A stretch of DNA of 64,000 nt from Variovorax atrisoli 110B (GTDB lineage Bacteria; Pseudomonadota; Gammaproteobacteria; Burkholderiales; Burkholderiaceae_C). Numbering within the stretch: position 1 is the first letter of the stretch; every line of letters starts with the position of its first letter. The DNA lies in NCBI RefSeq assembly GCF_000382045.1, contig NZ_KB907467.1, positions 45,768 through 109,767 of the forward strand, written 5' to 3'. Made by a program: the position numbers and the translations under genes. A model generated the notes under the pieces. That model was not told where the DNA came from. It did not search any database and worked only from the letters and a program-made list of their open reading frames with translations. This document shows, piece after piece, positions 8,506 to 17,228 of this stretch.

Positions 8506-9594
8506 TCAGCCGGCGGCCACGCGCTCGGCGATCGCCATGCCGAGCTCCGTGGTGGAAGCCGTGCCGCCCAGGTCGCGGGTGCGCGGTCCGTCGCGCAGTA
8601 CGGTCTCGATGGCCGCCAGGATCGCGTCGTGCGCGGCGCGCCCCGGACCTTGCCCCTGCGTGAGGAAATCCAGCATCAGGGCCCCGGACCAGATCATCGC
8701 GATCGGATTGGCGATGTTCTGGCCGTAGATGTCGGGCGCCGAGCCGTGCACCGGTTCGAACAACGACGGAAACCTGCGCTCCGGGTTCAGGTTGGCCGAG
8801 GGCGCCAGGCCGATGGTGCCGGTGGTCGCGGGCCCGAGGTCGGAGAGGATGTCGCCGAACAGGTTGCTAGCCACCACCACGTCGAAGCGCGTGGGCTGCA
8901 GCACGAACCGCGCCGACAGGATGTCGATGTGCTGCTTGTCCACCGTCACCTCGGGGTAGTCGGCACCGACCGCATCGGCGCGCGCGTCCCACCAGGGCAT
9001 GCTGATGGCGATGCCGTTGCTCTTGGTGGCCACCGTCAGGTGCCTGCGCCCGCGCGCACGCGCGGTCTCGTAGGCGAAGCGCAGCACGCGGTCGGCGCCG
9101 TGGCGCGAGAACACCGACTCCTGGATCACGATCTCCCGCTCGGTGCCTTCGTACATCACACCGCCGAGCGAGGTGTACTCGCCCTCGGTGTTCTCGCGCA
9201 CCACGAGGTAGTCGATGTCGCCCGGGCTGCGGCCGGCCAGCGGACAGGGCACGCCCTCGAACAGGCGCACCGGCCGCAGGTTGATGTACTGGTCGAACTC
9301 GCGCCGGAACTTCAGCAGCGATCCCCACAGCGACACGTGATCAGGCACCGTCGCGGGCCAGCCGACGGCGCCGAAGTACAGCGCGTCGACGCCCTTGAGC
9401 TGCTCCTTCCAGTCGTCCGGCATCATCCGGCCGTGCGCCGCGTGGTAGTCGGCGCAGGCCCAGTCGAGGTAGCGGCAATCGAGTTCGAAGCCGAAGCGCT
9501 CTGCGGCGGCCTGTACCACGCGCACGCCCTCGGGCATCACCTCCTTGCCGATGCCGTCGCCGGGAATCACTGCGATGCGGAAGGTGGGTGTCAT
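8506..9594 (-). CDS. ttuC: Tartrate dehydrogenase/decarboxylase-like beta-decarboxylating dehydrogenase
   Basis: The 362-residue protein is of the isocitrate/isopropylmalate dehydrogenase family. It has the N-terminal IAVIPGDGIGKEVMPEG, the substrate-binding arginines in LLKFRREFDQYINLRPVRL, the YLVVRENTEGEY loop and the metal-site SNLFGDILSDLG, followed by FEPVHGSAPDI and the NIANPIAMIWSGALML cofactor region. These are those of the tartrate dehydrogenase (TtuC/DmlA) branch, which acts on tartrate, D-malate or related 2-hydroxyacids with NAD and divalent metal. A GGAG ribosome-binding site precedes the ATG. It follows the ABC ATPase gene after a 130 bp gap containing a dispersed repeat. Confidence 0.9.
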   Translation of the reverse strand: MTPTFRIAVIPGDGIGKEVMPEGVRVVQAAAERFGFELDCRYLDWACADYHAAHGRMMPDDWKEQLKGVDALYFGAVGWPATVPDHVSLWGSLLKFRREFDQYINLRPVRLFEGVPCPLAGRSPGDIDYLVVRENTEGEYTSLGGVMYEGTEREIVIQESVFSRHGADRVLRFAYETARARGRRHLTVATKSNGIAISMPWWDARADAVGADYPEVTVDKQHIDILSARFVLQPTRFDVVVASNLFGDILSDLGPATTGTIGLAPSANLNPERRFPSLFEPVHGSAPDIYGQNIANPIAMIWSGALMLDFLTQGQGPGRAAHDAILAAIETVLRDGPRTRDLGGTASTTELGMAIAERVAAG

Positions 9595-9640
9595 CTCGGT
9601 TCTCCATCAAGCGGGCGGGGTTCTTCCAGGAACACCAGGA

Positions 9641-9728
9641 AACCGTCTTTGCCGGGCCGTTGGTGTTGCCCCCGGAAGAGGGGGTCGGCAGCCACGCGAA
9701 GCGGGCAGAGCCTGGGGGCGAAGCTCAT
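9641..9728. repeat. Dispersed intercistronic repeat, copy 1
   Basis: This ~88 bp sequence shares its ordered blocks with copies at 11370-11464 and 13431-13523: GCCGGGCC, GGTGT.GCC, a GGGGGT or GGAGGT block, ACGAAG.G, and GCCTGGGG next to a stop codon. It contains a potential stem made by the CCCCC/GGGGG blocks. It lies directly 3' of the ATPase stop codon on the minus strand. It may be a REP-like element acting on mRNA processing or stability, but this is inferred. Confidence 0.6.
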
Positions 9729-11341
9729 GCCCTGCGGTCCATCTCGTCGAGCCAGCCCTGGCGCAGCTCCGGCACGGAGCGCGCGAGCAGCTCGTAGTAG
9801 GGGTGGTGCGGGCCCCGGTCGTAGTCGGCGCGTGCCACCTGCGCGAGCTTGCGGCCGTGCTGCATCACGACGATCTCGTCGCACACCGCGCGCACCGTGT
9901 GCAGGTCGTGGCTGATGAAGAGGTACGACACGCCCAGCTCGCGCCGCAACTCCGCCATGAGGTCGAGCACCGCCGCACCCACCACGGTGTCGAGCGCGGA
10001 AGTCACCTCGTCGCACAGGATCAGGTCGGGCTCGGCCGCGAGCGCCCGCGCGAGGTTCACGCGCTGCTTCTGCCCGCCCGAAAGACCGCCCGGCAGGCGC
10101 CCGGCCACGGTCTGCGGCAGCTTCACCAGGTCGAGCAGCTCGTGGATGCGCCTGCGCAGCGGCTCGCCGCGCAGGCCCTTGTAGAACTCCAGCGGCCGCG
10201 CCAGGATGCGCTCGATGGACTGCGACGGGTTCAGCGCCGTGTCGGCCATCTGGAACACGATCTGGATGCGGCGCAGCTCGTCGCGCTCGCGCTGCTGCAG
10301 CGTCGGCTTCAGTTCACGGCCGCGGAACAGCACGCTGCCGCTGCCGGGCTTGAGCAGTCCCGCCACCGCGCGCGCCAGCGTGGTCTTGCCCGAGCCCGAT
10401 TCGCCGATCACGCCGATGGCCTGGCCGCGGTAGAGCTTCAGGTCGATGTCCTGCAGGATCGGCTTGGCGCAACGTCCCTGCGCATCCACCGGGCCGTAGC
10501 CGGCGCAGAGCTGCCGCACCTCGAGCAGCAGCTCCCGGCCGTCGTTCGCGGCATCGGCGGGCGGGCGGGCCTGCGGGCGCGCCGCGGCCAGCAGGCTCTT
10601 CGTGTAGTCGTCGGCCGGCGCGGCGAGGATCCGGCCGGTCGCGTTCAGCTCGCGCATGCTGCCGTTGCGCAGCACCAGGATGTGGTCGGCCATCTGCGCC
10701 ACCACCGCGAGGTCGTGGCTCACGTACACCGCGGTGGCGCGGCGCTCCCGCACCACGCGGCGGAAGGCGCGCAGCACCTCGATCTGCGTGGTCACGTCCA
10801 GCGCCGTGGTCGGCTCGTCGAGGATCACGAGGTCGGGGTCGCCGATCAGCGCCATCGCCGCCATCAGCCGCTGCAGCTGGCCGCCCGAGACCTGGTGCGG
10901 ATAGCGCGTGCCGATGCGCTCCGGATCCGGCAGCGCCAGCTCGCGGAAGAGCTGCACCGCCTTCGCCTCGGCCTCGGCGCGCCTGCACAGGCCGTGGATC
11001 ACGGTGGGCTCCACCACCTGGTCCATGATCGTGCGCGAGGGGTTGAACGAGGCCGCGGCGCTCTGCGCGATGTAGGCCACGGTTCGGCCGCGCAACGCAC
11101 GCTGCGCCCGCGGATCGAGCGCCAGCACTTCCGTGTCGCCGATGCGCACCCGGCCGCCGGAGATGCGGCAGCCGTGGCGCGCATGGCCCATCAGCGCGAG
11201 CGCGGTGGTTGTCTTGCCGGAGCCCGATTCGCCGATCAGCGCCAGCACCTCGCCGGGCTGCACGGAGAAGCTCAGGTTGTCGACCAGCATGGCGGCACCC
11301 GCATGGATGCAAAGCCCTTCGACGATCAGGTTCGCGCCCAT
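9725..11341 (-). CDS. Dipeptide/oligopeptide-type ABC transporter, fused double ATPase (DppD-DppF-like)
   Basis: The 538-residue protein contains two complete ABC domains. The first (about residues 5-255) has Walker A GESGSGKTTTAL, signature SGGQLQR and Walker B LVILDEPTTALD. The second (about 285-520) has Walker A GESGSGKTTLAR, signature SGGQKQRVNLARAL and Walker B LILCDEVTSALD. In most bacteria these are two separate Dpp/Opp ATPases, so this is a natural fusion. The start at 11341 (MGANLIVEG) is chosen over an upstream frame that lacks similarity. The gene follows the permease gene after a 120 bp gap that holds a dispersed repeat. It would power the cytoplasmic side of the importer. Confidence 0.93.
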   Translation of the reverse strand: MGANLIVEGLCIHAGAAMLVDNLSFSVQPGEVLALIGESGSGKTTTALALMGHARHGCRISGGRVRIGDTEVLALDPRAQRALRGRTVAYIAQSAAASFNPSRTIMDQVVEPTVIHGLCRRAEAEAKAVQLFRELALPDPERIGTRYPHQVSGGQLQRLMAAMALIGDPDLVILDEPTTALDVTTQIEVLRAFRRVVRERRATAVYVSHDLAVVAQMADHILVLRNGSMRELNATGRILAAPADDYTKSLLAAARPQARPPADAANDGRELLLEVRQLCAGYGPVDAQGRCAKPILQDIDLKLYRGQAIGVIGESGSGKTTLARAVAGLLKPGSGSVLFRGRELKPTLQQRERDELRRIQIVFQMADTALNPSQSIERILARPLEFYKGLRGEPLRRRIHELLDLVKLPQTVAGRLPGGLSGGQKQRVNLARALAAEPDLILCDEVTSALDTVVGAAVLDLMAELRRELGVSYLFISHDLHTVRAVCDEIVVMQHGRKLAQVARADYDRGPHHPYYELLARSVPELRQGWLDEMDRRA

Positions 11342-11369
11342 GTCATCGGCTCCCGTCTGCGCCAGGAAC

Positions 11370-11464
11370 AATGCGGAGCCGGCCTTGCCGGGCCACCGGT
11401 GTCGCCGCCGTCGTGGAGGTCGGCTGCCGCACGAAGCGGGCAAGCCTGGGGATGGGTTTCATCA
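11370..11464. repeat. Dispersed intercistronic repeat, copy 2
   Basis: This second copy has the same block order as 9641-9728 and 13431-13523 (GGCCTTGCCGGGCCACCGGT, GAGGTCGGC, ACGAAGCGGGCAAGCCTGGG). It again abuts the stop codon of the preceding minus-strand gene, the permease ending at 11462. It is more diverged in the central hairpin than copy 3. Confidence 0.6.
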
Positions 11465-12376
11465 GCGTGCTCCTCGTTCGCGGGCCTGACGCCCCGGAAG
11501 GTTGTCGATCACCAGGTTGACCGCGATGGTCAGGCTCGCGATGGCGAGCGCCGGCACGATCACCGAGGCGCCGCCCATGGCCAGCGCGCCGATGTTCTCT
11601 CGTACCAGAGAACCCCAGTCGGCGGCCGGCGGCTGGATGCCCAGGCCCAGGAAGCTCAGGCTCGCCAGCAGCAGCACGATGTAGACGAACCGCAGCCCCA
11701 GGTCGGCCAGCATCGGGCCGACGATGTTGGGCAGGATCTCGCGCAGCATGATGTAGAGCGTTCCTTCGCCGCGCGCGCGAGCCACCGTGACGTAGTCGAG
11801 CGCATTGATGTTCACGGCCAGCGAACGCGCGATGCGGTAGGCACCGGGAACGTAGATGATCGCCGCCGTGACCACCAGCATCGGCACCGACGAGCCGAAG
11901 CCCGCCACCATGATGAGCGCGAACATCTTGCTCGGGATGGCGGTGAGCGTGTCGAGGACGCGGCTGAGCGTCGCGTCGATCCAGCGGCCGCTCGCGGCCG
12001 CCAGCAGCGCCAGGACGGTGCCCGTGCCGCTGGCCAGCAGCGTCGCCAGCAGCGCCACGCCGACCGTGTAGCGCGCGCCCTCGATGATGAGCACGAGCAT
12101 GTCGCGGCCCAGGTAGTCGGTGCCGAGCCAGTGCGCCGCGCTGATCGGCGCGAAGACGTTCGAGGTGCCGGCGCCCGCCGGGCGCAACGAGAGCAGCCAG
12201 GGGCCGAGCGCCGCCGAGAGCACCCAGAAGAGCAGCACCGCGAGGCCGATCAGCCCCGAGGGGCCGAATCCTGCGAGCCAGCGCAGCGGCCCGCCGTGCC
12301 GTGCGCTTCCCGTGGTCGGCGGCGTCACCGGGGCGGCTGCGCTCAGGCGAGTCGAAGGAGTGGAGGACGATTCCAT
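11462..12376 (-). CDS. Peptide-type ABC transporter permease (DppC-like)
   Basis: The 304-residue inner-membrane protein has an N-terminal membrane segment (GLIGLAVLLFWVLSAALGPW), then the LGTDYLGRDMLVLIIEGAR loop characteristic of DppC/OppC permeases. Several further transmembrane helices follow. The EAA-type coupling loop is around ALDYVTVARARGEGTLYIML. The start at 12376 (MESSSTPS) has a GGAGAA ribosome-binding site; the longer frame overlaps the DppB gene and is not favoured. It forms the translocation pore with the adjacent DppB-like permease, whose gene ends 16 bp upstream. Confidence 0.92.
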   Translation of the reverse strand: MESSSTPSTRLSAAAPVTPPTTGSARHGGPLRWLAGFGPSGLIGLAVLLFWVLSAALGPWLLSLRPAGAGTSNVFAPISAAHWLGTDYLGRDMLVLIIEGARYTVGVALLATLLASGTGTVLALLAAASGRWIDATLSRVLDTLTAIPSKMFALIMVAGFGSSVPMLVVTAAIIYVPGAYRIARSLAVNINALDYVTVARARGEGTLYIMLREILPNIVGPMLADLGLRFVYIVLLLASLSFLGLGIQPPAADWGSLVRENIGALAMGGASVIVPALAIASLTIAVNLVIDNLPGRQARERGAR

Positions 12377-12392
12377 GATGGCTTCTCCTTGG

Positions 12393-13349
12393 TCAGCCAT
12401 GCCGCAGGCGCGGATTGGCAAGGATGCCGCAGACGTCGGCGGCGGTCACCAGGAGCAGGTAGGCGCCGCAGAAGATCATGGCGCAGGTCTGCACCAGCGG
12501 CATGTCGCGCTGCGAGACGCCATCGACCATCAGCTTGGCGATGCCCGGGTAGTTGAAGATGGTCTCCACGATGATCACCCCGCCGAGCAGATACGACAGG
12601 CTCAGCGCCACGGCGTTGGCGATCGGCCCCACCGCGTTGGGCAGCGCGTGCGCCAGCACCGTGCGCATCGGCGATGCGCCCTTGAGCCGCACCATCTCGA
12701 TGTAGGGCGCCTCCAGCTGGTCGATCACGGCGGCGCGCGTCATGCGCATCATCTGCGCGACGATCACGCAGCACAGCACCAGCACGGGCATCGCGAAGGC
12801 CTGCAGCATCTGGCCGAGCGAATCGATGTCGCTGACGAAGGACAGCGCCGGCAGCCAGCGCAGCTTCACCGCGAACACCAGCACCGCGAGCGTCGCCACC
12901 AGGAACTCCGGCACCGACACCACCGCCACCGCCGAGGTCGAGGCCGCGCGGTCGAACCACGAGCCGCGCCACACCGCCGAGGCGATGCCCAGCATGAGCG
13001 CGATCGGCACCGAGAACAGGGCCGTGACGGCAGCCAGCAGCAGCGAGTTGGGCAGCCGGCTCGCGACCAGCTCCGACACCGGCATCTGCGTCGTGGACGA
13101 GCGCCCCATGTCGCCCCTGGCCATGCCCGCCAGCCACTGCGCATAGCGCTTCGGCGCCGGCACATCCAGCCCCATCTGCGCACGCAGCGCGGCCAGCGCC
13201 TCCGGCGTGGCGTCCTGCCCGAGTTGCTCCTCGGCCGCGTCGCCGGGCAGCACCGCAGTGATCGAGAACACGATCACCGACACCGCCAGCAGCGACAGCA
13301 GCGCGAGCGCAATGCGCTGGGCAAGGAGCTTGAGGATCACCTGATTCAT
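12393..13349 (-). CDS. Peptide-type ABC transporter permease (DppB-like)
   Basis: The 318-residue integral membrane protein has the DppB/OppB N-terminus (a first helix IALALLSLLAVSVIVFSITA followed by a lumenal LPGDAAEEQLG segment). It also has the conserved SELVASRLPNSLLLA and the coupling loop EAPYIEMVRLKGASP. Six transmembrane segments are apparent. The start at 13349 (MNQVILK) is preceded by GGAG. It partners with the DppC-like protein and the fused ATPase. The gene follows the solute-binding-protein gene after 171 bp that includes repeat copy 3. That arrangement commonly allows the binding protein to be made in excess over the membrane components. Confidence 0.92.
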   Translation of the reverse strand: MNQVILKLLAQRIALALLSLLAVSVIVFSITAVLPGDAAEEQLGQDATPEALAALRAQMGLDVPAPKRYAQWLAGMARGDMGRSSTTQMPVSELVASRLPNSLLLAAVTALFSVPIALMLGIASAVWRGSWFDRAASTSAVAVVSVPEFLVATLAVLVFAVKLRWLPALSFVSDIDSLGQMLQAFAMPVLVLCCVIVAQMMRMTRAAVIDQLEAPYIEMVRLKGASPMRTVLAHALPNAVGPIANAVALSLSYLLGGVIIVETIFNYPGIAKLMVDGVSQRDMPLVQTCAMIFCGAYLLLVTAADVCGILANPRLRHG

Positions 13350-13430
13350 GTCAGCTGCTCCGGTCAACCATCGGCCACTTGCCACCGTGCGCCGCCGTAG
13401 GCCGGCGCAGCCCCGCCGGTTCGCGGGACA

Positions 13431-13523
13431 CCGCGGAACCGGCTTTGCCGGGCCGCAGGTGTCGCCCCCTGCAAGGGGGTTGGCGCAGCGACACGAAGTG
13501 CGCGAAGCCTGGGGGTGTGCTCA
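13431..13523. repeat. Dispersed intercistronic repeat, copy 3
   Basis: This copy lies directly 3' of the solute-binding-protein stop codon. It has the clearest structure: a CCCCCTTGCAGGGGG-type hairpin on the transcribed strand and a CCGGCAAAGCCGG hairpin further on. It shares ordered blocks with 9641-9728 and 11370-11464. In mRNA the hairpins could stabilise the upstream binding-protein message or attenuate read-through into the permeases. That function is inferred. Confidence 0.65.
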
Positions 13524-15143
13524 TGCCTCCAGCCACACGTTCTCCGCGAAGTTGTAGCCCATGAGCCCGCCCAGCGGAATCGGCGACAGGCCCTTGAGCT
13601 TGGAGGTGTGGCCGTCGATGCTGGCCAGGAACATCGGAATGCCGAGGCCCGCGTCCTGGTGGATCATGGTCTGCATGTCGGCGTACATCTGCTTGCGCTT
13701 GGCCAGGTCGGTTTCGGCGCGCGAGGCCAGCAGCAGCTGGTCGAACTTCTCGCTCTTCCAGCGCGACTCGTTCCACGCCGCGTTCGACTGGAAGAACTGC
13801 GTGAGCAGCACGTCGGCACTGGGGCGCGGGTTCACGTTGCCGAAGCCGACGTGGCTGTTGAGCCAGTGGTTCGACCAGTAGCCGTCGGCCGGCATGCGCT
13901 TGATGTCGAGCTCCAGGCCCGCGCGCTGCGCCGCCTGCTGCAACAGCAGGGACATCTCCACCGAGTACAGCGCCGCGGGCGACGCCACCAGCGGCACCTT
14001 GCCGGTGACGCCGGACTTCTGCAGGTGGAACTTCGCCTTCTCCGGGTCGAAGGGGCGCTGGGGCAGTCCGGCGAAGTGGAATCGGTTGGTCGGATCGATG
14101 GGCTGGTCGTTGGCCACCACCGCGTAGTCGAGCGCGATGGTCTTCTTCATCTGCTCGCGATCGAACAGGTGCTTCATGCCGAGCACGAAATCGGGGTTGG
14201 CGCCGGGGCCCACATCCTTGCGCATGATCAGGTCGGAATACTGGCCCGACTGGGTGACGAAGATGCCGAAGCCCGGCGTGCCCTTCACGCGTTCCACCGA
14301 ACGCGGATTGACCGAGCCCACCAGGTCCATGCCGCCCGACACCAGCGCGTTGACGCGCGCGCTCTCGTCGCCGATGCCCACGAACTCGATCTCCTCGAGG
14401 TAGGGCTTGCCGGGCTTCCAGTAGGCCTCGTTGCGCACCACCACCGAACGGATGCCGGGCTTGAACTCCTTGAGCTTGTAGGGGCCCGTGCCGATGCCGG
14501 CGTTGAAGTCGGTGGTGCCGTCCTTGACGATGTGGAAGTGGTAGGTGCCGAGGATCACCGGCAGGTCGGCGTTGGGCGCGCTAAGCACGATCGTCACTTC
14601 GTTCGGACCCGTGGCCTTCACGCTCTCGATCTGGTCGGCGAGCACCTTGGCCTTGGAGGCGGTGGCCGCGTCCTTGTGGCGCATCACCGAGAACACCACG
14701 TCGGCGGGCGCGAGCGGCTTGCCGTCGTGGAACACCACGCCCTTGCGCAGCGTGAAGACCCAGACCTTGGCATCCTTGGTGGTGAACGATTCGGCCAGCG
14801 CGGGTTGCGGCGTGAGGCTGCCGTCGAGCGAGGTCAGGCCGTTGTAGACCATGTTGCAGCGCGAGTAATCGGTCTGGTTCGACTGCTTGGCCGGATCGAG
14901 CGTGTCGGTTGCCGCAGCAGTGGCGCCCGCCACGCGGATGCGCCCGCCGCGCCTCGGCGTCTGCGCGTGGGCGGACACCGCCATGCCCGCGAGGCTGCCC
15001 GCCAGCGTGACCTGCATGCCGCCGGCCATCAGCATCGCAAGCACGTCGCGTCGCGACGCGCCGCGTTTCAACGCGCTCATCACGCGAAGGCTTTCGCCGG
15101 GACCGACGAGGTCTTCGAACCTCTTGTTGCTGCTGTCGCTCAT
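13521..15143 (-). CDS. ABC transporter solute-binding protein, family 5 (peptide/nickel type)
   Basis: The 540-residue periplasmic binding protein has an N-terminal export signal that includes SRRDVLAML followed by a hydrophobic stretch ending ...MAVSAHAQ. The twin arginine suggests possible Tat export. The mature part shows the SBP_bac_5 pattern LTSLDGSLTPQPALAESF, WVFTLRKGVVFHDGKPL, the GTGPYKL block and the C-terminal FAENVWLEA. An AGGAG site precedes the ATG. It captures the substrate for the DppB/DppC/ATPase importer encoded immediately downstream. Family 5 proteins bind peptides but also opines, glutathione, polyols or nickel. The neighbouring amine oxidases favour a small nitrogenous ligand. 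Confidence 0.93.
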   Translation of the reverse strand: MSDSSNKRFEDLVGPGESLRVMSALKRGASRRDVLAMLMAGGMQVTLAGSLAGMAVSAHAQTPRRGGRIRVAGATAAATDTLDPAKQSNQTDYSRCNMVYNGLTSLDGSLTPQPALAESFTTKDAKVWVFTLRKGVVFHDGKPLAPADVVFSVMRHKDAATASKAKVLADQIESVKATGPNEVTIVLSAPNADLPVILGTYHFHIVKDGTTDFNAGIGTGPYKLKEFKPGIRSVVVRNEAYWKPGKPYLEEIEFVGIGDESARVNALVSGGMDLVGSVNPRSVERVKGTPGFGIFVTQSGQYSDLIMRKDVGPGANPDFVLGMKHLFDREQMKKTIALDYAVVANDQPIDPTNRFHFAGLPQRPFDPEKAKFHLQKSGVTGKVPLVASPAALYSVEMSLLLQQAAQRAGLELDIKRMPADGYWSNHWLNSHVGFGNVNPRPSADVLLTQFFQSNAAWNESRWKSEKFDQLLLASRAETDLAKRKQMYADMQTMIHQDAGLGIPMFLASIDGHTSKLKGLSPIPLGGLMGYNFAENVWLEA

Positions 15144-15226
15144 GATGGGTTACTCCTGTGTGGCCGGTGACCGGGGTTGAAGAACAAAACGAACGCTGAA
15201 CGAAACGGGTCGGACTCGCTGCGCGC

Positions 15227-16519
15227 TCAGGCCAGCTTGTCCTTGAGCGAGTAGTAGAGGCCGACGGCCGGAAGGAACCACGGCGGGCCGAAGTGCCCGG
15301 GAATGGCGGGCCAGGCCCGGTCGCGCCAGGGGTTGGCGCCGGCATCGCCGTTCATCACGGCGGCAATGCGCTCGCCCATGTGCACCGACATCTGCGTGCC
15401 GTGGCCGCTGTAGCCCATGGCGTAGTAGAGGCCGTCGCGCTCGCCGGCGTGAGGCAGGCGGTCCTGCGTCATGTCGACCAGCCCGCCCCAGCAGTAGTCC
15501 AGGCGCACGGCACCCAGTTGCGGAAAGGTTTCCGCGAGCCCGGCGCGCAGGATCTCGCCGCTCGCGGCATCCGACTGGGGGCTGGAGATCGCGAATCGCG
15601 CGCGCCCGCCGAACACCAGCCGGTGATCGGCCGTGAGCCGGAAATAGTGATGGATGTTCGCGATCGTCGTGTACGTGCGCCGCGCCGACAGCAGCGCCTG
15701 TGCGCGCTGCGCGCCGAGCGGCTCGGTCACGACGATGAAGCTGCCGATCGGAACGATGCGCCGGCGCAGCCAGCCGAAGCTGCCGTAGCCGCCATGGCGC
15801 GTGGCACCCGTGGCCAGCAGGACCTGCTGCGCGGTGACGGTGCCGCGTGAGGTGTGCAGCCGGTGTGCGTGGCCCTGGCCGAGCCGCTCGAGCCGGTTCA
15901 CCGTCGTGGCGGTGTGGATCTGCGCGCCGTGGCGCTGCGCCGCCTCGGCCAGGCCATGGGCGAAGCGGCCCATGTGCATCTGGCCGCTGCGCTTGTAGAG
16001 AAGGCCGCCGTGGAAGCGCTCGCTCTGCACCTCGGCGCGCACCCGCGCCGCATCCAGGAGTTCGACGTCGGTGTCCACGCCGTCGTCGATCAGGCGCCGA
16101 GCGCTGCGCTCGAGCGCCTCCATCTGGCCAGGCCGCGTGGCGAGCTTGAGCTTGCCGTGCCGCAGGAAATCGCAGTCGATCGCCTCGTCGCGTACCAGAC
16201 GCGCCACGGTGTCCACTGCGGCGTCGTAGGCCCGATACCAGGCGCGGGCCTTTTCGACGCCGACCTTGGCGGCCACATCGGCATAGTCCACGGCCAGCCC
16301 GTTGTTGACATGCCCGCCATTGCGGCCCGAGGCCTCCGCCGCCACGCGCGCACCGGCCTCCAGGACAGCGACGCGCGCGCCGCGCTTCGCCAGCGCCAGC
16401 GCCGCGGACAGGCCCGTGAACCCGCCGCCGACGATCGCGACGTCGACCTGTTCCGGCAGCGCATGCGCTGCAGGCGTGAAGGCTGCAGCGCTATCGGTCC
16501 AGTAGGAGTCGAGCTTCAT
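15227..16519 (-). CDS. FAD-dependent oxidoreductase, gamma-glutamylputrescine oxidase/DadA-like (paralogue 2)
   Basis: The 430-residue DAO-superfamily protein has GGGFTG near residues 31-36, SGRNGGHVNNG around residue 65 and the C-terminal WGGLVDMTQDRLPHAGERDG and GYSGHGTQMS blocks. It is a close paralogue of the enzyme encoded at the far end of the operon (1273-2550). Two diverged copies in one transcription unit could act on different amines or successive steps. It is the second gene of the operon, 43 bp after the dehalogenase gene and 83 bp before the solute-binding protein gene. Amine or amino-acid oxidation is well supported by family. The identity of the substrate is not. Confidence 0.9.
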   Translation of the reverse strand: MKLDSYWTDSAAAFTPAAHALPEQVDVAIVGGGFTGLSAALALAKRGARVAVLEAGARVAAEASGRNGGHVNNGLAVDYADVAAKVGVEKARAWYRAYDAAVDTVARLVRDEAIDCDFLRHGKLKLATRPGQMEALERSARRLIDDGVDTDVELLDAARVRAEVQSERFHGGLLYKRSGQMHMGRFAHGLAEAAQRHGAQIHTATTVNRLERLGQGHAHRLHTSRGTVTAQQVLLATGATRHGGYGSFGWLRRRIVPIGSFIVVTEPLGAQRAQALLSARRTYTTIANIHHYFRLTADHRLVFGGRARFAISSPQSDAASGEILRAGLAETFPQLGAVRLDYCWGGLVDMTQDRLPHAGERDGLYYAMGYSGHGTQMSVHMGERIAAVMNGDAGANPWRDRAWPAIPGHFGPPWFLPAVGLYYSLKDKLA

Positions 16520-16562
16520 GGCGGGGCGGGCAACGGGGCGAGGCAGGGAGACCGCGATGCGA

Positions 16563-17228
16563 TCAAAGACCGACGACGCCGGGAAGGCCGCCGATGTCCT
16601 TGATCTCGGTGTAGCGATAGGCCGGGTTGCCCGGGCCGTGGCCGCGGTTGACGAAGACCTTGTTGACGATGCCCAGGTCGTCCGCCGACATCAGGTCGTA
16701 GCGCATGCTGGACGAAACGTGCAGCACGTCCTCCGGGTTGCAGCCGAGCGAGTCGAACATGTACTCGAAGGCCTTCAGCCGCGGCTTGTAGGCCTGCGCC
16801 TGCTGCGCGGTGTAGACGCGGTAGAAGGGCGCGCCGAGCATCGCCACGTTCTTCTGGATCTGGTCGTCCGAGGCATTCGAGAGGATCACCAGCGGGATCT
16901 CCTTGGCGACTTTCGCGAGGCCGGCCGGCACGTCGTCATGCGGGGTCCAGGTCGGTACGGCGTCGTAGATCTTCTGCGCGTCCGCGTCGAAGTACTGGAT
17001 CTTCCATTTCTTGCAGAGGCGCCGCACTGCGTTCTTGAGCACGACCTCGTAGGGCTTCCAGTCGCCCAGCACCTCGTCGAAGCGGTAGGCCGTGAAGTCC
17101 GCATGGAACTCCTCCATGCGTTCTGCGGGGATGCGGTCGGCGAACAGGTCGGCGGCCATCTCCTTCATGCGGAACCGGGTGAGGGTGCCGTAGCAGTCGA
17201 AGGTCACGTATTTGGGACGGAAGCTCAT
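16563..17228 (-). CDS. Haloacid dehalogenase-like hydrolase, type II
   Basis: The 221-residue HAD-superfamily protein has motif I FDCYGTLTRF (nucleophilic aspartate at about residue 10), motif II LSNASDDQ, a lysine in AYKPRLKAFEYM and a C-terminal acidic segment. The sequence HVSSSMRYDLMSADDLGI replaces the more usual HVGDS block, as in L-2-haloacid dehalogenase-like enzymes. It may dehalogenate a haloacid or act as a phosphatase. Nothing in the cluster shows halogenated substrates. It is the first gene of the 13-gene minus-strand run. The start at 17228 is preceded by AAAAGGA. The 604 bp upstream holds the divergent promoter region. Confidence 0.87.
   Translation of the reverse strand: MSFRPKYVTFDCYGTLTRFRMKEMAADLFADRIPAERMEEFHADFTAYRFDEVLGDWKPYEVVLKNAVRRLCKKWKIQYFDADAQKIYDAVPTWTPHDDVPAGLAKVAKEIPLVILSNASDDQIQKNVAMLGAPFYRVYTAQQAQAYKPRLKAFEYMFDSLGCNPEDVLHVSSSMRYDLMSADDLGIVNKVFVNRGHGPGNPAYRYTEIKDIGGLPGVVGL

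Noticed and set aside
9545..12556. Very long plus-strand open frame (about 1000 codons) across the ABC transporter genes
   Set aside because: It is the antisense of convincing ATPase and permease genes, is extremely His/Arg/Ala-rich and shows no domain. Long antisense frames are expected in GC-rich DNA.
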